DNA of 19,894 nucleotides from an uncultured Pseudomonadota bacterium (GCA_903895005.1 CAITSH010000415.1:1-19894); one strand, 5' to 3'; shown: positions 1 through 7,812, counted from the first letter of the stretch. Notes: generated by a model not told the origin, from the sequence alone. Made by a program: numbers and translations.

Positions 1-214
1 CGGAGACAAACACCGCCACTATCGCGAGCACCGCAACGCCGACCAGCGTGTAGCCGATGACCAGGTTGAACACGCCAAAGGGCAGCAGCACCACCGTGGC
101 AATGATCGCCATGGCGTACAGGATTTTTTCGCGGTAGGCGGCTACGATCGACGCTGCAGCGATCTTGCCGCCTGGCTCAACCTCTATCGGCTGGTCCGCG
201 ATGGGCTGGTTCAT
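1..214 (-). CDS. N-terminal part of a multi-pass membrane protein (cut by window edge)
   Basis: The frame opens at an ATG at 214 on the minus strand and runs out of the window, giving 71 residues without a stop. The first 25 residues are hydrophilic (MNQPIADQPIEVEPGG), followed by YREKILYAM and then two closely spaced hydrophobic stretches, at about residues 33-50 and 53-71, which look like membrane helices. A short polar start, a 'REKILY' lead-in and repeated helices recall the membrane input modules of some diguanylate cyclases and sensor kinases. That is only an impression, because the catalytic part is outside the window. It is on the same strand as the next gene, 149 bp away, and a hairpin lies between them. 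Confidence 0.55.
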   Translation of the reverse strand, partial: MNQPIADQPIEVEPGGKIAAASIVAAYREKILYAMAIIATVVLLPFGVFNLVIGYTLVGVAVLAIVAVFVS

Positions 215-304
215 GGTGCGGCTATTCTAGCGACACGCGCATTGAGAGCGCATCGATGCCACACTAACGCAACATCGTCGCAACATAAGCGCGCGCCCAC
301 TGAG

Positions 305-333
305 TGGAAACCCGCGCCAACCGGCGCTTTCCA
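305..333. repeat. Intergenic hairpin, GGAAACCC family (copy A)
   Basis: TGGAAA plus GCGCC on the left (with a CCC bulge) pairs with GGCGC plus TTTCCA on the right, with a 4-nt loop. It lies 30 bp beyond the stop of the minus-strand ABM-type gene, so it may help end that transcript, but no T-run follows. It resembles the intergenic hairpins at 7741, 15474, 16870 and 19461. Confidence 0.5.
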
Positions 334-363
334 GCCGGCGCCTGCAGAGCCATTTGACCAACA

Positions 364-672
364 TCAGGCCGCCGTCAGCACGTGCACGGTGCGTGCGGCG
401 ATCATGTCTTTCACCCTGGCGGCGTACGCCGCCATGTGGGGCGCGGCGGCGTGGGCCTTGAGCGCGTCCATGCTCGCCCACTTTTCAATCACCAGAAAAG
501 TATCGCCACCGGCCTTGGTCTGGAAAGGGGGCGCCGGATCGGCATCGATGACCGGGCCGTATTCGATGCAGCCCTCCTCGGCCAGCACCGCCGGCGCGTT
601 GGCGCGGAAGTTCGTGAGGATGGCTTCGCGCAAGCCCGGCTTGGCGGTGATGACGGCGACGACGTGGATCAT
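364..672 (-). CDS. ABM-fold (putative quinol monooxygenase, YgiN-like) small protein
   Basis: This is a complete 102-residue protein, the usual length for single-domain antibiotic-biosynthesis-monooxygenase (ABM) proteins. It shows the family layout: an opening strand (MIHVVAVITAKPG), a helix with an acidic Glu-Glu-Gly-Cys turn at about residues 32-35 followed by 'IEYGPVID', the 'FLVIEKWASMDALKAH' strand-helix at about 59-74, and a closing HM..Y...V segment. Members are cytoplasmic dimers that oxidise or bind quinones and other aromatics; the substrate here cannot be read. The start at 672 is supported by a GAGGAG Shine-Dalgarno about 9 nt upstream. Downstream on the same strand is the membrane protein gene. 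The 201 bp upstream separate it from the solute-binding lipoprotein, so it may have its own promoter. Confidence 0.8.
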   Translation of the reverse strand: MIHVVAVITAKPGLREAILTNFRANAPAVLAEEGCIEYGPVIDADPAPPFQTKAGGDTFLVIEKWASMDALKAHAAAPHMAAYAARVKDMIAARTVHVLTAA

Positions 673-805
673 GACGGAATTCTCCTCGGTGATTTGCGGC
701 GCACGGCCCGGCTGGGCGGCATGATTTCAATACGAGGGCACGGCACAGGATTGTGCCTGATTCGCCCTTCGCGCCGGAAAAGCGCTTGCCTACCGTAATC
801 GATCG

Positions 806-840
806 GCTGGAAAGCCTTGTGGAATGCAAATTTCCCCCCA
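806..840. repeat. Degenerate copy of the GGCTGGAAA hairpin family
   Basis: The segment starts GGCTGGAAAGCCTTGT, like the left arms of the copies at 15474 and 16870, and ends with TTTCCCCCCAG, a poor match to the usual right arm. It sits just beyond the stop of the minus-strand solute-binding gene. No other feature was recognised in the 201-bp gap at 673-873. The assignment is weak. Confidence 0.25.
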
Positions 841-873
841 GGACCAGTTCGGGTGCCGCTGCGTTCTTGCGGA

Positions 874-1722
874 CTACTGCGCGCCGGGCGCGATGGCGCC
901 GCGAAGGCCGGCGCGCTCGGCCGCGCGCGTAAAGGCGCCGACGGCGCTCATGTCGGTGGCAAAGCGGCGCATATAGGCCATGCCCGCATCGCGCCCCTTG
1001 GGCATGCCGATGCCAAAGTGCTCGACGCCCCAGCGGCCCTCGAGCACGCGCGAGCCGGCGAGTTCGTCGGACATGCCGAACAGGATGGCCTTGTTGGTGG
1101 CGTAGGCGTCAAGCTTTTGCGCGGCGAGCAGGTCCACCGCCGCCTTGACCGTGGGTGCTTCGGTGATGCCCGCATGCTTGAACACCTTGATCAGGCTGGC
1201 GCGCGAGCTGCTGCCCTGCGTAACGCCGACGCGCACACCGGGACGGTCGATGTCGGCTAGCGCCTTGATGGCCGAACCGCGCGGCACAAGGTAACCGAGC
1301 TCAACGTCGAGCACCGGCGGCGTGAAGTCAATGAACTCGGCGCGCGCCGGCGAGGCGTTGGTGACGGTGAAATCGACCTTACCCTCCCGTAGCGCAACCA
1401 CCACTTCGGCGATGCGCGGGTATTCAACGTACTCCACCGGCACGCCGAGGCGGCGCGCCAGTTCGGCGCCCAGTTCGTAGGTGACACCGCGCACCTGTCC
1501 TGAGGCCTCCTTGACCATGGAGGTCGGGCTGCCGGCATACACGCCCACGCGCAACTTGCCGCTGGGAGCCATTTGCCTGACGACCGCCGGTTCAGGTGCG
1601 GTTGGCGCGATTGGTGCGATTGACGCGACCGGGTTGAGTCGGCACGCCGCCAACAGCGAAAGCGACAAAGCCAGGACGACTGCGACCAGCGCCTTGCGCC
1701 GGAACGAATGGGGGCCGGCCAT
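874..1722 (-). CDS. ABC-transporter-type solute-binding lipoprotein, family 3
   Basis: The 282-residue protein has a positively charged start (FRRKALVAVVLALSLSLLAAC), and the lipobox LLAAC places the lipidated Cys at residue 27. It should therefore be anchored to the outer face of the inner membrane. The mature part follows the family-3 periplasmic binding fold: 'GKLRVGVYAGSPTSM', 'GVTYELGAELARRLGV', 'LREGKVDFTVTNASPARAEF' and 'VGVTQGSS'. The family usually binds amino acids or small organic acids for import or signalling. No permease or ATPase gene is adjacent, so this is an orphan receptor. The ATG at 1722 was chosen because GAGGAGG lies directly upstream and the signal peptide begins there; the open frame extends further upstream to 1863 but lacks such support. 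It follows the aldolase-like gene by 151 bp on the same strand. Confidence 0.85.
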   Translation of the reverse strand: MAGPHSFRRKALVAVVLALSLSLLAACRLNPVASIAPIAPTAPEPAVVRQMAPSGKLRVGVYAGSPTSMVKEASGQVRGVTYELGAELARRLGVPVEYVEYPRIAEVVVALREGKVDFTVTNASPARAEFIDFTPPVLDVELGYLVPRGSAIKALADIDRPGVRVGVTQGSSSRASLIKVFKHAGITEAPTVKAAVDLLAAQKLDAYATNKAILFGMSDELAGSRVLEGRWGVEHFGIGMPKGRDAGMAYMRRFATDMSAVGAFTRAAERAGLRGAIAPGAQ

Positions 1723-1756
1723 GATGCCTCCTCGGTTTTTTTCGGACAGTCTTGTT

Positions 1757-1785
1757 GTTATGCCTGCCAGCATTGTGGTGCGCAA
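1757..1785 (-). promoter_or_regulatory. Possible sigma-70 promoter of the solute-binding lipoprotein gene
   Basis: On the minus strand a TTGCGC (1785-1780) and a CATAAC (1762-1757) are 17 bp apart, which would start transcription about 28 nt before the ATG at 1722. Both hexamers are imperfect, so this is only a candidate. Confidence 0.25.
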
Positions 1786-1873
1786 GGCCGCGCCGGTAAA
1801 GGCGTGGCACACACTAACAGCTATGCTGGCCCGGCATGGGCCGCAGCGGCCTGACCTTCGCACACTCAGCCGC

Positions 1874-3286
1874 TCAAAGACCGCCGGCGCTGCGGCGCGG
1901 TGCGCCTACCTCGGCGGTGTAAAACCACCACCAGTCATCGGCATCAAACTCGGCGGCCTTGATTTGCGCGACCACGCCATCGGGCAAAGCCTTCGCGCCG
2001 CCGAACTGGCGCGCCAGGCTGTCCATGCGCAAATACGCCTCGCGCTGTATCGCATCGACCGTGGATTTCTCCAGCGTGTCGGACACAAAATCGGTGCCGT
2101 GCCCGACCTCGTGCACGACCGGGCCCTTGCCAAGCAGATCAAGCACGTCGCGCCGCACATCGGCATCAACAACGAGGTCGCAACGGCTGTAGGTGGGCGT
2201 GCGGTGCATGGCGATGTCCAGGCCGACACGATACGAAGCGACCAGCTTGCGCGGGCTGAGCGCATAGGCGCGGCCGAACAAGTCGTGGGTGTGCACCACC
2301 GCCAGCGCATCGTGGCGCTCGCTTAAGAGTTGCGCGTGAAACCACTTGAAGCCAGGCGGCTTGGGGCCGTCGATCCAGTTGGCCTCGAGGTCGAGCAGGC
2401 TTACATCCCCGGGGCCCATGTCACGGAAATTTTTCGACGCCGTCATCAGGAAGCGGTCGGTCCCGGGCAGGCGGTGACTGACATGCTCGAGAAACGCCAC
2501 CAGCGTGTCGCGCGCCCACAGCGCACGGCAGCTGAAGGCCATGGCGGCGCGCAATTCGAGGAAGGGCTGCGGCGCACAGGCGGCGAGAAACGCGTCAAAC
2601 GGATGCGCCTGCGGCCCCGGGTCGAGCGAGGCAAAAAACTCGTGGTAGTGATGGTGCCCGGCAAACTGCCTCCAGATCTTGTCGGAGTCTTCGCGCGCCA
2701 CAAGCCGCATCCCGGGTTCGTCGGCAACGACCAGATTGATCTGCGCGAGGTATTCAAGATGGTAGACCGTTGCGAGCGCATCAAAGATATCGCCGCCCGC
2801 AGCCCAGCTGCCGATGCCCGGCTGGTTAACGGCCTTGGCCTTGTCCACTGCGGCGGCGAGTGCGGCCACCGTTGCAGTGCTTTCAGCCAGCCCTCCGACG
2901 AAGGACTGTGTGCCAAAGCCCGCATCCGATTCCATGTGCGTGAGCGGCTTGAGCTCAAATCCGGCCATCGCGGCGGCCATGGCCATCTGCGGCGCCGCAA
3001 ATATGCAGGCCTGGCGCGTACCTGTGCGATATAGCGCAAGGTCGACATCAAACTGCGGCGGCAGCGTGCCGCTACCCTCGACGATGACACCCTCGGCGTT
3101 GCACACCAGCAGGTCGGCGCCGGTAATGGAACGCGGCAGGCAGTGTCGCGAAAAACGCGGCGTCACCAGAATCAGCGTGCTCTTGGGAATGCGCAGGCTC
3201 AGGTGGCCCCACAAGTCGATCATCTGGTGATGGGCCAGCACGCGGCAGGCGCTGGCCAGGTCTTCGCGCACGTTGTCGCCGATCAT
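1874..3286 (-). CDS. Tandem class II aldolase/adducin-domain protein with a degenerate first domain
   Basis: The protein has 470 residues, about twice a single class II aldolase domain. Residues about 8-195 form a first copy ('GHLSLRIP', 'ITGADLLVCNAEG', 'GGDIFDALATVYHLEYLAQI') and about 245-440 a second ('WFHAQLLSERHDALAVVHTH', 'VGHGTDFVSDTLEKSTVDAI'). Class II aldolases bind a divalent metal through an HxH pair plus a later His. In the second copy these are visible as H332, H334 and H396. In the first, the equivalent places read A-A-P (97-99) and N-Q-P-G (154-157), so the metal site looks lost. The family cleaves or epimerises phosphorylated sugars and sugar acids; the substrate here is unknown. 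A His-rich stretch (HHHYH, 211-215) lies in the linker. The start at 3286 has AGGGTGA upstream; an in-frame ATG at 3316 is less likely. Confidence 0.75.
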   Translation of the reverse strand: MIGDNVREDLASACRVLAHHQMIDLWGHLSLRIPKSTLILVTPRFSRHCLPRSITGADLLVCNAEGVIVEGSGTLPPQFDVDLALYRTGTRQACIFAAPQMAMAAAMAGFELKPLTHMESDAGFGTQSFVGGLAESTATVAALAAAVDKAKAVNQPGIGSWAAGGDIFDALATVYHLEYLAQINLVVADEPGMRLVAREDSDKIWRQFAGHHHYHEFFASLDPGPQAHPFDAFLAACAPQPFLELRAAMAFSCRALWARDTLVAFLEHVSHRLPGTDRFLMTASKNFRDMGPGDVSLLDLEANWIDGPKPPGFKWFHAQLLSERHDALAVVHTHDLFGRAYALSPRKLVASYRVGLDIAMHRTPTYSRCDLVVDADVRRDVLDLLGKGPVVHEVGHGTDFVSDTLEKSTVDAIQREAYLRMDSLARQFGGAKALPDGVVAQIKAAEFDADDWWWFYTAEVGAPRRSAGGL

Positions 3287-3586
3287 GCATTCACCCTGCA
3301 ATTGGCCACGCGGCATGCGGGTCTTTGAACGGTTTTATTGCCAAACATGCGGTGATCTCCACATATTGATCTCCAGACGCGGTTGTTGCCGGAATCTAAC
3401 ATGGCCTGAAACCCCCGCGTCAATGGCGCAGGCCTGTGTTGCTCGCATGCATTCACGGGCTGGTGACTCGCGCGAGGATCGAATCCGTTGGTGCCCGAAG
3501 CAGTCCAACACCGGCCCCGACCGCCCGGCGCAAGCGCAATAGGCCGGACGGACTATAAGCCCTGTACACGCGACGCATTGGAATTC
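3287..3586. other. 300-bp divergent intergenic region, aldolase-like gene / exosortase operon
   Basis: This gap separates the minus-strand aldolase-like gene from the plus-strand exosortase operon and must hold promoters for both. The only distinct signal seen is the promoter-like motif at 3338-3367, which also occurs near 14332. Open frames crossing the region show no recognisable protein. Confidence 0.5.
3338..3367 (+). promoter_or_regulatory. Promoter-like or operator motif shared with 14332-14359
   Basis: TTGCCA (3338-3343) is followed 16-18 bp later by CACATATT, a plausible sigma-70 pair on the plus strand facing the exosortase operon. The spacer contains AAACATGCGGTGATC (3343-3357), identical to 14337-14351 upstream of a TctC gene, and the flanks are also similar (ACG-TTT-ATTGC before it, ACA after it). 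It lies 52 bp upstream of the aldolase-like start and about 220 bp upstream of the exosortase start, so either gene could be the target. Confidence 0.4.
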
Positions 3587-4219
3587 ATGGTGGTGGCGGA
3601 TAGTTGGATTCTCCCCCCGATCCCCCTGCGTGCACCTTTGAGCGCGTTCCCCACCTCCTCCAGCGGCGTCCCCTACCTGCCCGACGGGTACTGCGACGCC
3701 GAACCGCCGGCAAAGGCAATGCCGGCGTGGTTACGCACCCTGCTTTTCGTGGCGTGCTACCTGCTGCTGCAGACGCTTTACGCGGGCGCCGCCGGCACTG
3801 CCGTCGAAAAAATATTTCTCCAGGATCTTGGCAGCAAACCGGCGGCACAGCTAATCGGCGTTTTGGCCCCGTCCCTGGATGTGCGCGCCGAGGGCACGAA
3901 AGTCACGGCACCGGGTGGCGGCATCAATATCAAAAACGGCTGTGAAGGTACGGATATCTATTTCCTGCTGGTTGCGGCGTTCACAGCCGTGTCGCTGCCT
4001 CTGGCCGCGCGCCTTCGCGGGCTCGCAATCGGCTTTGCTGTCGCCTTTACCCTGAATCAGGCAAGGATTACCGTGCTTTTTTTCGCCTTCCGCGCCGACA
4101 AATCCTTGTTCGACATGTTGCACACGAGCGCGGCACCGGTGGTTCTGGTCGTCGCCCTTGCGTTGTACTTTTACGCCTACCTCCACCATGCGCGAAGCAA
4201 TGCGGCCCTCGACGCTTGA
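3587..4219 (+). CDS. xrtH: Exosortase (XrtH-like), membrane transpeptidase for C-terminal sorting signals
   Basis: The 210-residue protein has several membrane helices and the exosortase/archaeosortase catalytic triad: Cys in 'NGCEG' (C119), Arg in 'NQARIT' (R160) and His in 'LHTSAAP' (H179). These enzymes cut secreted proteins just inside a C-terminal signal and hand them on for surface attachment. The short length and one-cysteine NGCEG block fit exosortase H, which pairs with IPTLxxWG-CTERM signals. Two such signals occur in this window, supporting the H assignment. The next gene overlaps by 32 nt and the protease gene follows, forming one operon. The start at 3587 has a weak GGA upstream; an ATG at 3719 (MPAWLRTLLF) would give a 166-residue protein beginning at the first helix and is a real alternative. 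Confidence 0.72.
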   Translation: MVVADSWILPPIPLRAPLSAFPTSSSGVPYLPDGYCDAEPPAKAMPAWLRTLLFVACYLLLQTLYAGAAGTAVEKIFLQDLGSKPAAQLIGVLAPSLDVRAEGTKVTAPGGGINIKNGCEGTDIYFLLVAAFTAVSLPLAARLRGLAIGFAVAFTLNQARITVLFFAFRADKSLFDMLHTSAAPVVLVVALALYFYAYLHHARSNAALDA

Positions 4220-4856
4220 AATTGGCTTGCGCGCCGCATTGGGATTCGGCCTGTTCATTTGGCTGGGCGTCGCATTCGGACCGAAACTGCTTGCGGCCTT
4301 GCTGCCCTTGCACACCGCCGTACTGGAGACGCTCAACAGCAACTACCGCATCGAGCTGTCCCTGACCTCGGCAGGCGCGGACATGGTGATGTACCTGCGC
4401 GCCACGGTATTGCGCACAACGACGATCACCGGCGGCGGTGCGGCAGTAATGCTCTCTCCGGGCACCGTGCTCATGAATTCGACGGCAACGGGCCTGTTGC
4501 TGCAACCGGCGATCATGCTCGGCGGTCTCGTCATCGCCTGGCCCGCATCGGGCATACGGGAGTTGCTTGTGCGCATCGGTGCCGGCCTGGCGGCCCTGGG
4601 CTTCTGCGTTCTGCTGGCAATACCCTTGTATCTTTGCCTCTGCCTGCTGCAGTTGCCGGTACTCGCGTTTGCGCCGGGCGAGGTCACCCTCTCGATGCTG
4701 TTCGTCAAACTGATGCTAAATGGCGGAGCGCTCATCGTTGGCGCGCTGATGGGCGCAGCCGTCATCATCACCGCAACACGAATCACGCATCGCGCCGGTC
4801 TCGGGACGGCCGCGGTAACGCCGCCGTATGGCAGGCTCGGCGCCGGCTCTCCATGA
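4188..4856 (+). CDS. Exosortase-associated membrane protein
   Basis: The 222-residue protein has about four hydrophobic segments: residues about 10-35, 105-122, 128-155 and 165-190. Between the first two is a probable periplasmic stretch that includes 'NSNYRIELSLTSAG' and several Thr/Gly-rich strands. It starts inside the end of the exosortase gene (32-nt overlap; an ATG at 4200 is also possible), and its TGA overlaps the protease ATG as ATGA, so the three genes are translationally coupled. XrtH genes are often followed by a conserved membrane protein of unknown function, and the position, size and topology here fit it. The identification rests on context more than motifs. A role in presenting substrates to the exosortase or in anchoring them is inference. 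Confidence 0.6.
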   Translation: MREAMRPSTLEIGLRAALGFGLFIWLGVAFGPKLLAALLPLHTAVLETLNSNYRIELSLTSAGADMVMYLRATVLRTTTITGGGAAVMLSPGTVLMNSTATGLLLQPAIMLGGLVIAWPASGIRELLVRIGAGLAALGFCVLLAIPLYLCLCLLQLPVLAFAPGEVTLSMLFVKLMLNGGALIVGALMGAAVIITATRITHRAGLGTAAVTPPYGRLGAGSP

Positions 4857-7678
4857 TGCCCCTGTTGCCTAAAAGGCGCCCGCTCGAACACATCGCGCGC
4901 CGAGTGCTGATCGGTGTCTTGTGCCTCGCCGCACTCACCTGGCAGGGGGCCACCATCGCGGCCCCCGTGACGGTAAAGCCCCAGGCGCGCATCGCCGGCG
5001 CCATTGATGAAGCGGATCGCCTTTCAATGCATGACGACCGCCATCCTTTCGCGGTGGCGACCAACGAAACAGGCCGCGTTGCCGACGCCACCCGGTTCGA
5101 CCGCATGATTCTTTCGTTAAAGTCCGACGACGGGCAGGCGGCGGGCCTGCAGGCGTTTCTGGATGCCGTGCACGACCACAGGCATCCGGCCTTCGGTCAA
5201 TTCATGGACTCGCGCGAATTTGAACGCAGCTTCGGCGTCGCCGAGACCGATCTCGCACGCGTCACGGCCTGGCTTGAAAAACACGGCTTTGTCATCGACG
5301 AGATTCCCGCGGGGCGCCGCGCCATCGTGTTCAGCGGCACCGCGGCACAGTTGAGGGCGGCCTTTGGTGCCGACATGCGCCGTTACCGTGTAGGCAACCG
5401 CGACCACATCGCCAACGCCGCCCCCCTGCATTTGCCACGGGCGCTGGCGGAGGTCGTTGACGGCGTGGTCTCGCTGCATGATTTTCGCAGCCAGCCGATG
5501 CACGCGCGCACCCAACCGGTGCCCGGCTACACATCCGGAAGCACGCACTACCTTGCGGCGGGTGACTGGCAGACCATCTATAACGTAAAACCCCTCTACA
5601 ACCGCGGCGTTGACGGAAGCGGCAAATCCATTGCCATCCTCGGCAGATCCAACGTAAACCTCGCAGACGTACAAACATTCCGCAACGCCATGAACCTGCC
5701 GGCAAACACCCCACAGGTCATCATCAATGGCGCCGACCCCGGCCTGGTGAGCGGCGATCACGGCGAGTCGGACCTTGACCTTCAATGGGCCGGCGCGGTG
5801 GCCCCTGCGGCAACGATCAAATTCGTCACCTCCGCGAGCACGGGCACGAGCGACGGCATCACCCTTTCGGCGCAATACGCCGTCAGCAACAACATAGCCG
5901 ATGTAATCAGCCTGAGTTACGGCCAGTGCGAAAGCAGCATGGGCCGTACCCAAGTCAATTTTTACAACAGTTTGTGGCAACAAGCGGCGACTCAGGGTAT
6001 CAGCGTGGCGGTTTCATCCGGCGACAGCGGTGCCGCCGGATGCGATACCGCAAGCGCCACGACGGCGACCCACGGACTGGGCGTGAACGGACTGTGCACC
6101 TCGCCTTTCAGCACCTGCGTGGGCGGTACGCAATTCGCGGATACCGCCAACCCCGCCCTTTACTGGTCCGCCGGCAATGGCGCCGGACTGCAGTCAGCGA
6201 TCTCCTATATCCCCGAGACCGTGTGGAATGAAAGCGGCAGCCAGGGCGGGAGCGGACTGTGGGCAAGCGGCGGTGGCGCAAGCCGCTTTATCGCCAAGCC
6301 TTCCTGGCAAACAACGCCGGGCGTGCCCAATGACACCAAACGCCATGTCCCCGATGTGGCGCTCGCGGCGGCGACCCACGACGGCTATCTTGTGTACTCG
6401 AGCGACAACGCAACCAACACGCAGAACCTTTACGTCTTCGGCGGCACTTCGGCGGCGGCACCGTCGTTTGCGGGCCTACTGGCCCTGGTGGTGCAAAGCA
6501 CCGGGTATCGACAGGGCAACGCCAACCCCCGCTTGTACGGCCTCGCGTCGGCGCAAGCGGCCAACGGCACGCCCGCCTATTTTCACCAGATCACCGGGGG
6601 CAACAACAGTGTCCCCGGCGTCACCGGGTTTGCCGCCAGTACAAGCAGTCCCTACTACAACCAGGCGACCGGATTGGGTTCGGTCGACGCCAATGTGCTG
6701 GTCAGTCGGTGGACCGATTTGTTGCCGACGACCAGCATCACACTGAGTGCGACGCCCAACCCCGGAACCGTCGGACAGACCGTTAGCCTGAGCGCCGTGG
6801 TCAGCGGCGCGGCGCCGACCGGCACGGTCCAGTTCAAGGACGGCACCACTTCGCTTGGCGCCCCGGTCGCCCTTGCCGCGGGCAGCGCAAGCCTGTCCGG
6901 GCTATTGCTCTCTGCCGGGACGCACAGTCTCAGCGCGAGCTATTCCGGCGATGCCGCCAATCAAGCCAGCGTTTCCGCAAGCCTGACTCAAACCATGCTG
7001 GCGGTGGCTTCGGTATCGGTGGGCGCCGCGCCTGCAGGCATCATAGCCGGCGGGGCGGTATCGCTCACTGCGAACGTCAGCGGCGCGTCACCTACCGGGA
7101 CGATCCAGTTCAAGGACGGCGGTGCAAATCTCGGCTCCGTCATCACGCTGGCGGGCAGCACGGCGACCTTGAACACCAACACACTGCTCACCGCCGCCAA
7201 TCACAGCATCACAGCCCAATATTCAGGCGACGCACTCAACACACCGGCCGCTTCAGCGGCACTGCTGCTGCCGGTGAGCAAGGCGGTTGCGAGCGTAGTG
7301 CTCACCGCCACGCCCATTGCCGTCACGGCAGGTGACACGGTAAGCATTACCGCGAGCGTAAGCGGGGCGGCTCCGACCGGCAGCGTGCAGTTCCTCAGCG
7401 GCGGCACCAACCTGGGCGCACCGGTGCCGCTTGCAAGCGGCAGCACCACCCTTGCCACGACTGCACTGGCCGTCGGGAGTAACGCTGTTACCGCAATCTA
7501 CTTGGGCGATGCCAACAACCTTGCTGCAAGCGCCGCCGCGGTCAGCGTCAGCGTCGCTGCAGCAACCGGGGGCGGCACCGACGCCGCGGATGTGCCGACG
7601 CTGCCAGAATGGGCCATGCTGTTCCTCGCAAGCCTGCTGCTTTTGGCCAGTTGCAAGCCGCAGGCGGCTCGGCGCTAA
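4853..7678 (+). CDS. Secreted sedolisin (S53) protease with Ig-like repeats and IPTL-CTERM-like sorting signal
   Basis: The protein has 941 residues. Order: signal peptide (about 1-37, 'VLIGVLCLAAL'), activation prodomain (about 60-230), S53 catalytic domain (about 240-620), three Ig-like repeats (about 625-895), Gly/Asp linker and sorting signal (913-941). Sedolisins are serine-carboxyl proteases, often acid-active and self-processing. Their residues are visible as E305 and D309 in 'GESDLDLQW', the oxyanion Asp D391 in 'SSGDSGA', and the nucleophile S533 in 'GGTSAAAP'. The C-terminus reads DVPTLPEWA, then a hydrophobic helix and KPQAARR, matching the IPTLxxWG-CTERM pattern with Ala for Gly. 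The start at 4853 overlaps the preceding TGA by 4 nt. The frame is open upstream to 4259, but that part is a shadow of the membrane gene. It is the likely in-operon substrate of the exosortase. Confidence 0.88.
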   Translation: MMPLLPKRRPLEHIARRVLIGVLCLAALTWQGATIAAPVTVKPQARIAGAIDEADRLSMHDDRHPFAVATNETGRVADATRFDRMILSLKSDDGQAAGLQAFLDAVHDHRHPAFGQFMDSREFERSFGVAETDLARVTAWLEKHGFVIDEIPAGRRAIVFSGTAAQLRAAFGADMRRYRVGNRDHIANAAPLHLPRALAEVVDGVVSLHDFRSQPMHARTQPVPGYTSGSTHYLAAGDWQTIYNVKPLYNRGVDGSGKSIAILGRSNVNLADVQTFRNAMNLPANTPQVIINGADPGLVSGDHGESDLDLQWAGAVAPAATIKFVTSASTGTSDGITLSAQYAVSNNIADVISLSYGQCESSMGRTQVNFYNSLWQQAATQGISVAVSSGDSGAAGCDTASATTATHGLGVNGLCTSPFSTCVGGTQFADTANPALYWSAGNGAGLQSAISYIPETVWNESGSQGGSGLWASGGGASRFIAKPSWQTTPGVPNDTKRHVPDVALAAATHDGYLVYSSDNATNTQNLYVFGGTSAAAPSFAGLLALVVQSTGYRQGNANPRLYGLASAQAANGTPAYFHQITGGNNSVPGVTGFAASTSSPYYNQATGLGSVDANVLVSRWTDLLPTTSITLSATPNPGTVGQTVSLSAVVSGAAPTGTVQFKDGTTSLGAPVALAAGSASLSGLLLSAGTHSLSASYSGDAANQASVSASLTQTMLAVASVSVGAAPAGIIAGGAVSLTANVSGASPTGTIQFKDGGANLGSVITLAGSTATLNTNTLLTAANHSITAQYSGDALNTPAASAALLLPVSKAVASVVLTATPIAVTAGDTVSITASVSGAAPTGSVQFLSGGTNLGAPVPLASGSTTLATTALAVGSNAVTAIYLGDANNLAASAAAVSVSVAAATGGGTDAADVPTLPEWAMLFLASLLLLASCKPQAARR
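6726..7555 (+). repeat. Three tandem Ig-like repeat modules within the S53 protease gene
   Basis: Three units carry the core 'SGAAPTGTVQF', 'SGASPTGTIQF' and 'SGAAPTGSVQF', followed by a 'YSGD/YLGD' closing strand. The CAGTT codons of the three QF motifs start at 6830, 7106 and 7388, so the spacing is 92 and then 94 residues. They match bacterial Ig-like (Big_3_5 type) stalk domains that hold a catalytic domain away from the cell surface. The DNA has diverged enough that the duplication is not recent. Confidence 0.8.
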
Positions 7679-7694
7679 ACAAGGAGGTCGGCAC

Positions 7695-7723
7695 GCCCCG
7701 GGGCAACGAGGCACGCGGTTGCC
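7695..7723 (+). terminator. Weak terminator-like hairpins after the exosortase operon
   Basis: A perfect palindrome GCCCCGGGGC (7695-7704) overlaps a stem GGCAAC (7702-7707) / GTTGCC (7718-7723). Both fall within 45 bp of the protease stop, but no T-run follows, so a Rho-independent role is uncertain. Confidence 0.25.
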
Positions 7724-7730
7724 GCAGCAC

Positions 7731-7775
7731 AAAAGAAAAGGGCCGGAAACCCGCGCAAATCGGGCATTTCCGGCC
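7731..7775 (-). terminator. Rho-independent terminator of the PEP-CTERM gene (GGAAACCC hairpin, copy B)
   Basis: GGCCGGAAA (7741-7749) pairs perfectly with TTTCCGGCC (7767-7775), extended by CCCG/CGGG. Read on the minus strand the stem is followed by CTTTTCTTTT (7740-7731), as expected for a terminator after the stop at 7813. Lying between convergent genes, it may also slow readthrough from the plus-strand operon. Confidence 0.75.
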
Positions 7776-7812
7776 ATCGGGCCCGGCGGCCGGAAACGTC
7801 ACCACAACGCGG

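Noticed and set aside
252..268. GTTAGTGTG element also near 1806-1818 (minus strand)
   Set aside because: The match is only about 9 bp, without matching flanks or spacing to the downstream starts, so chance is likely.
1723..1863. Upstream start for the solute-binding lipoprotein
   Set aside because: It would bury the lipoprotein signal behind 47 residues, and the GAGGAGG site belongs to the ATG at 1722.
4259..4852. N-terminal extension of the S53 protease frame
   Set aside because: It overlaps the exosortase-associated membrane gene in another frame, is Arg/His-rich, and the signal peptide begins at 4853-4856 with an ATGA junction.
6726..7555. Possible CRISPR-like or recent tandem repeat
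   Set aside because: Units are about 280 bp, in frame and well diverged; they encode Ig-like domains.
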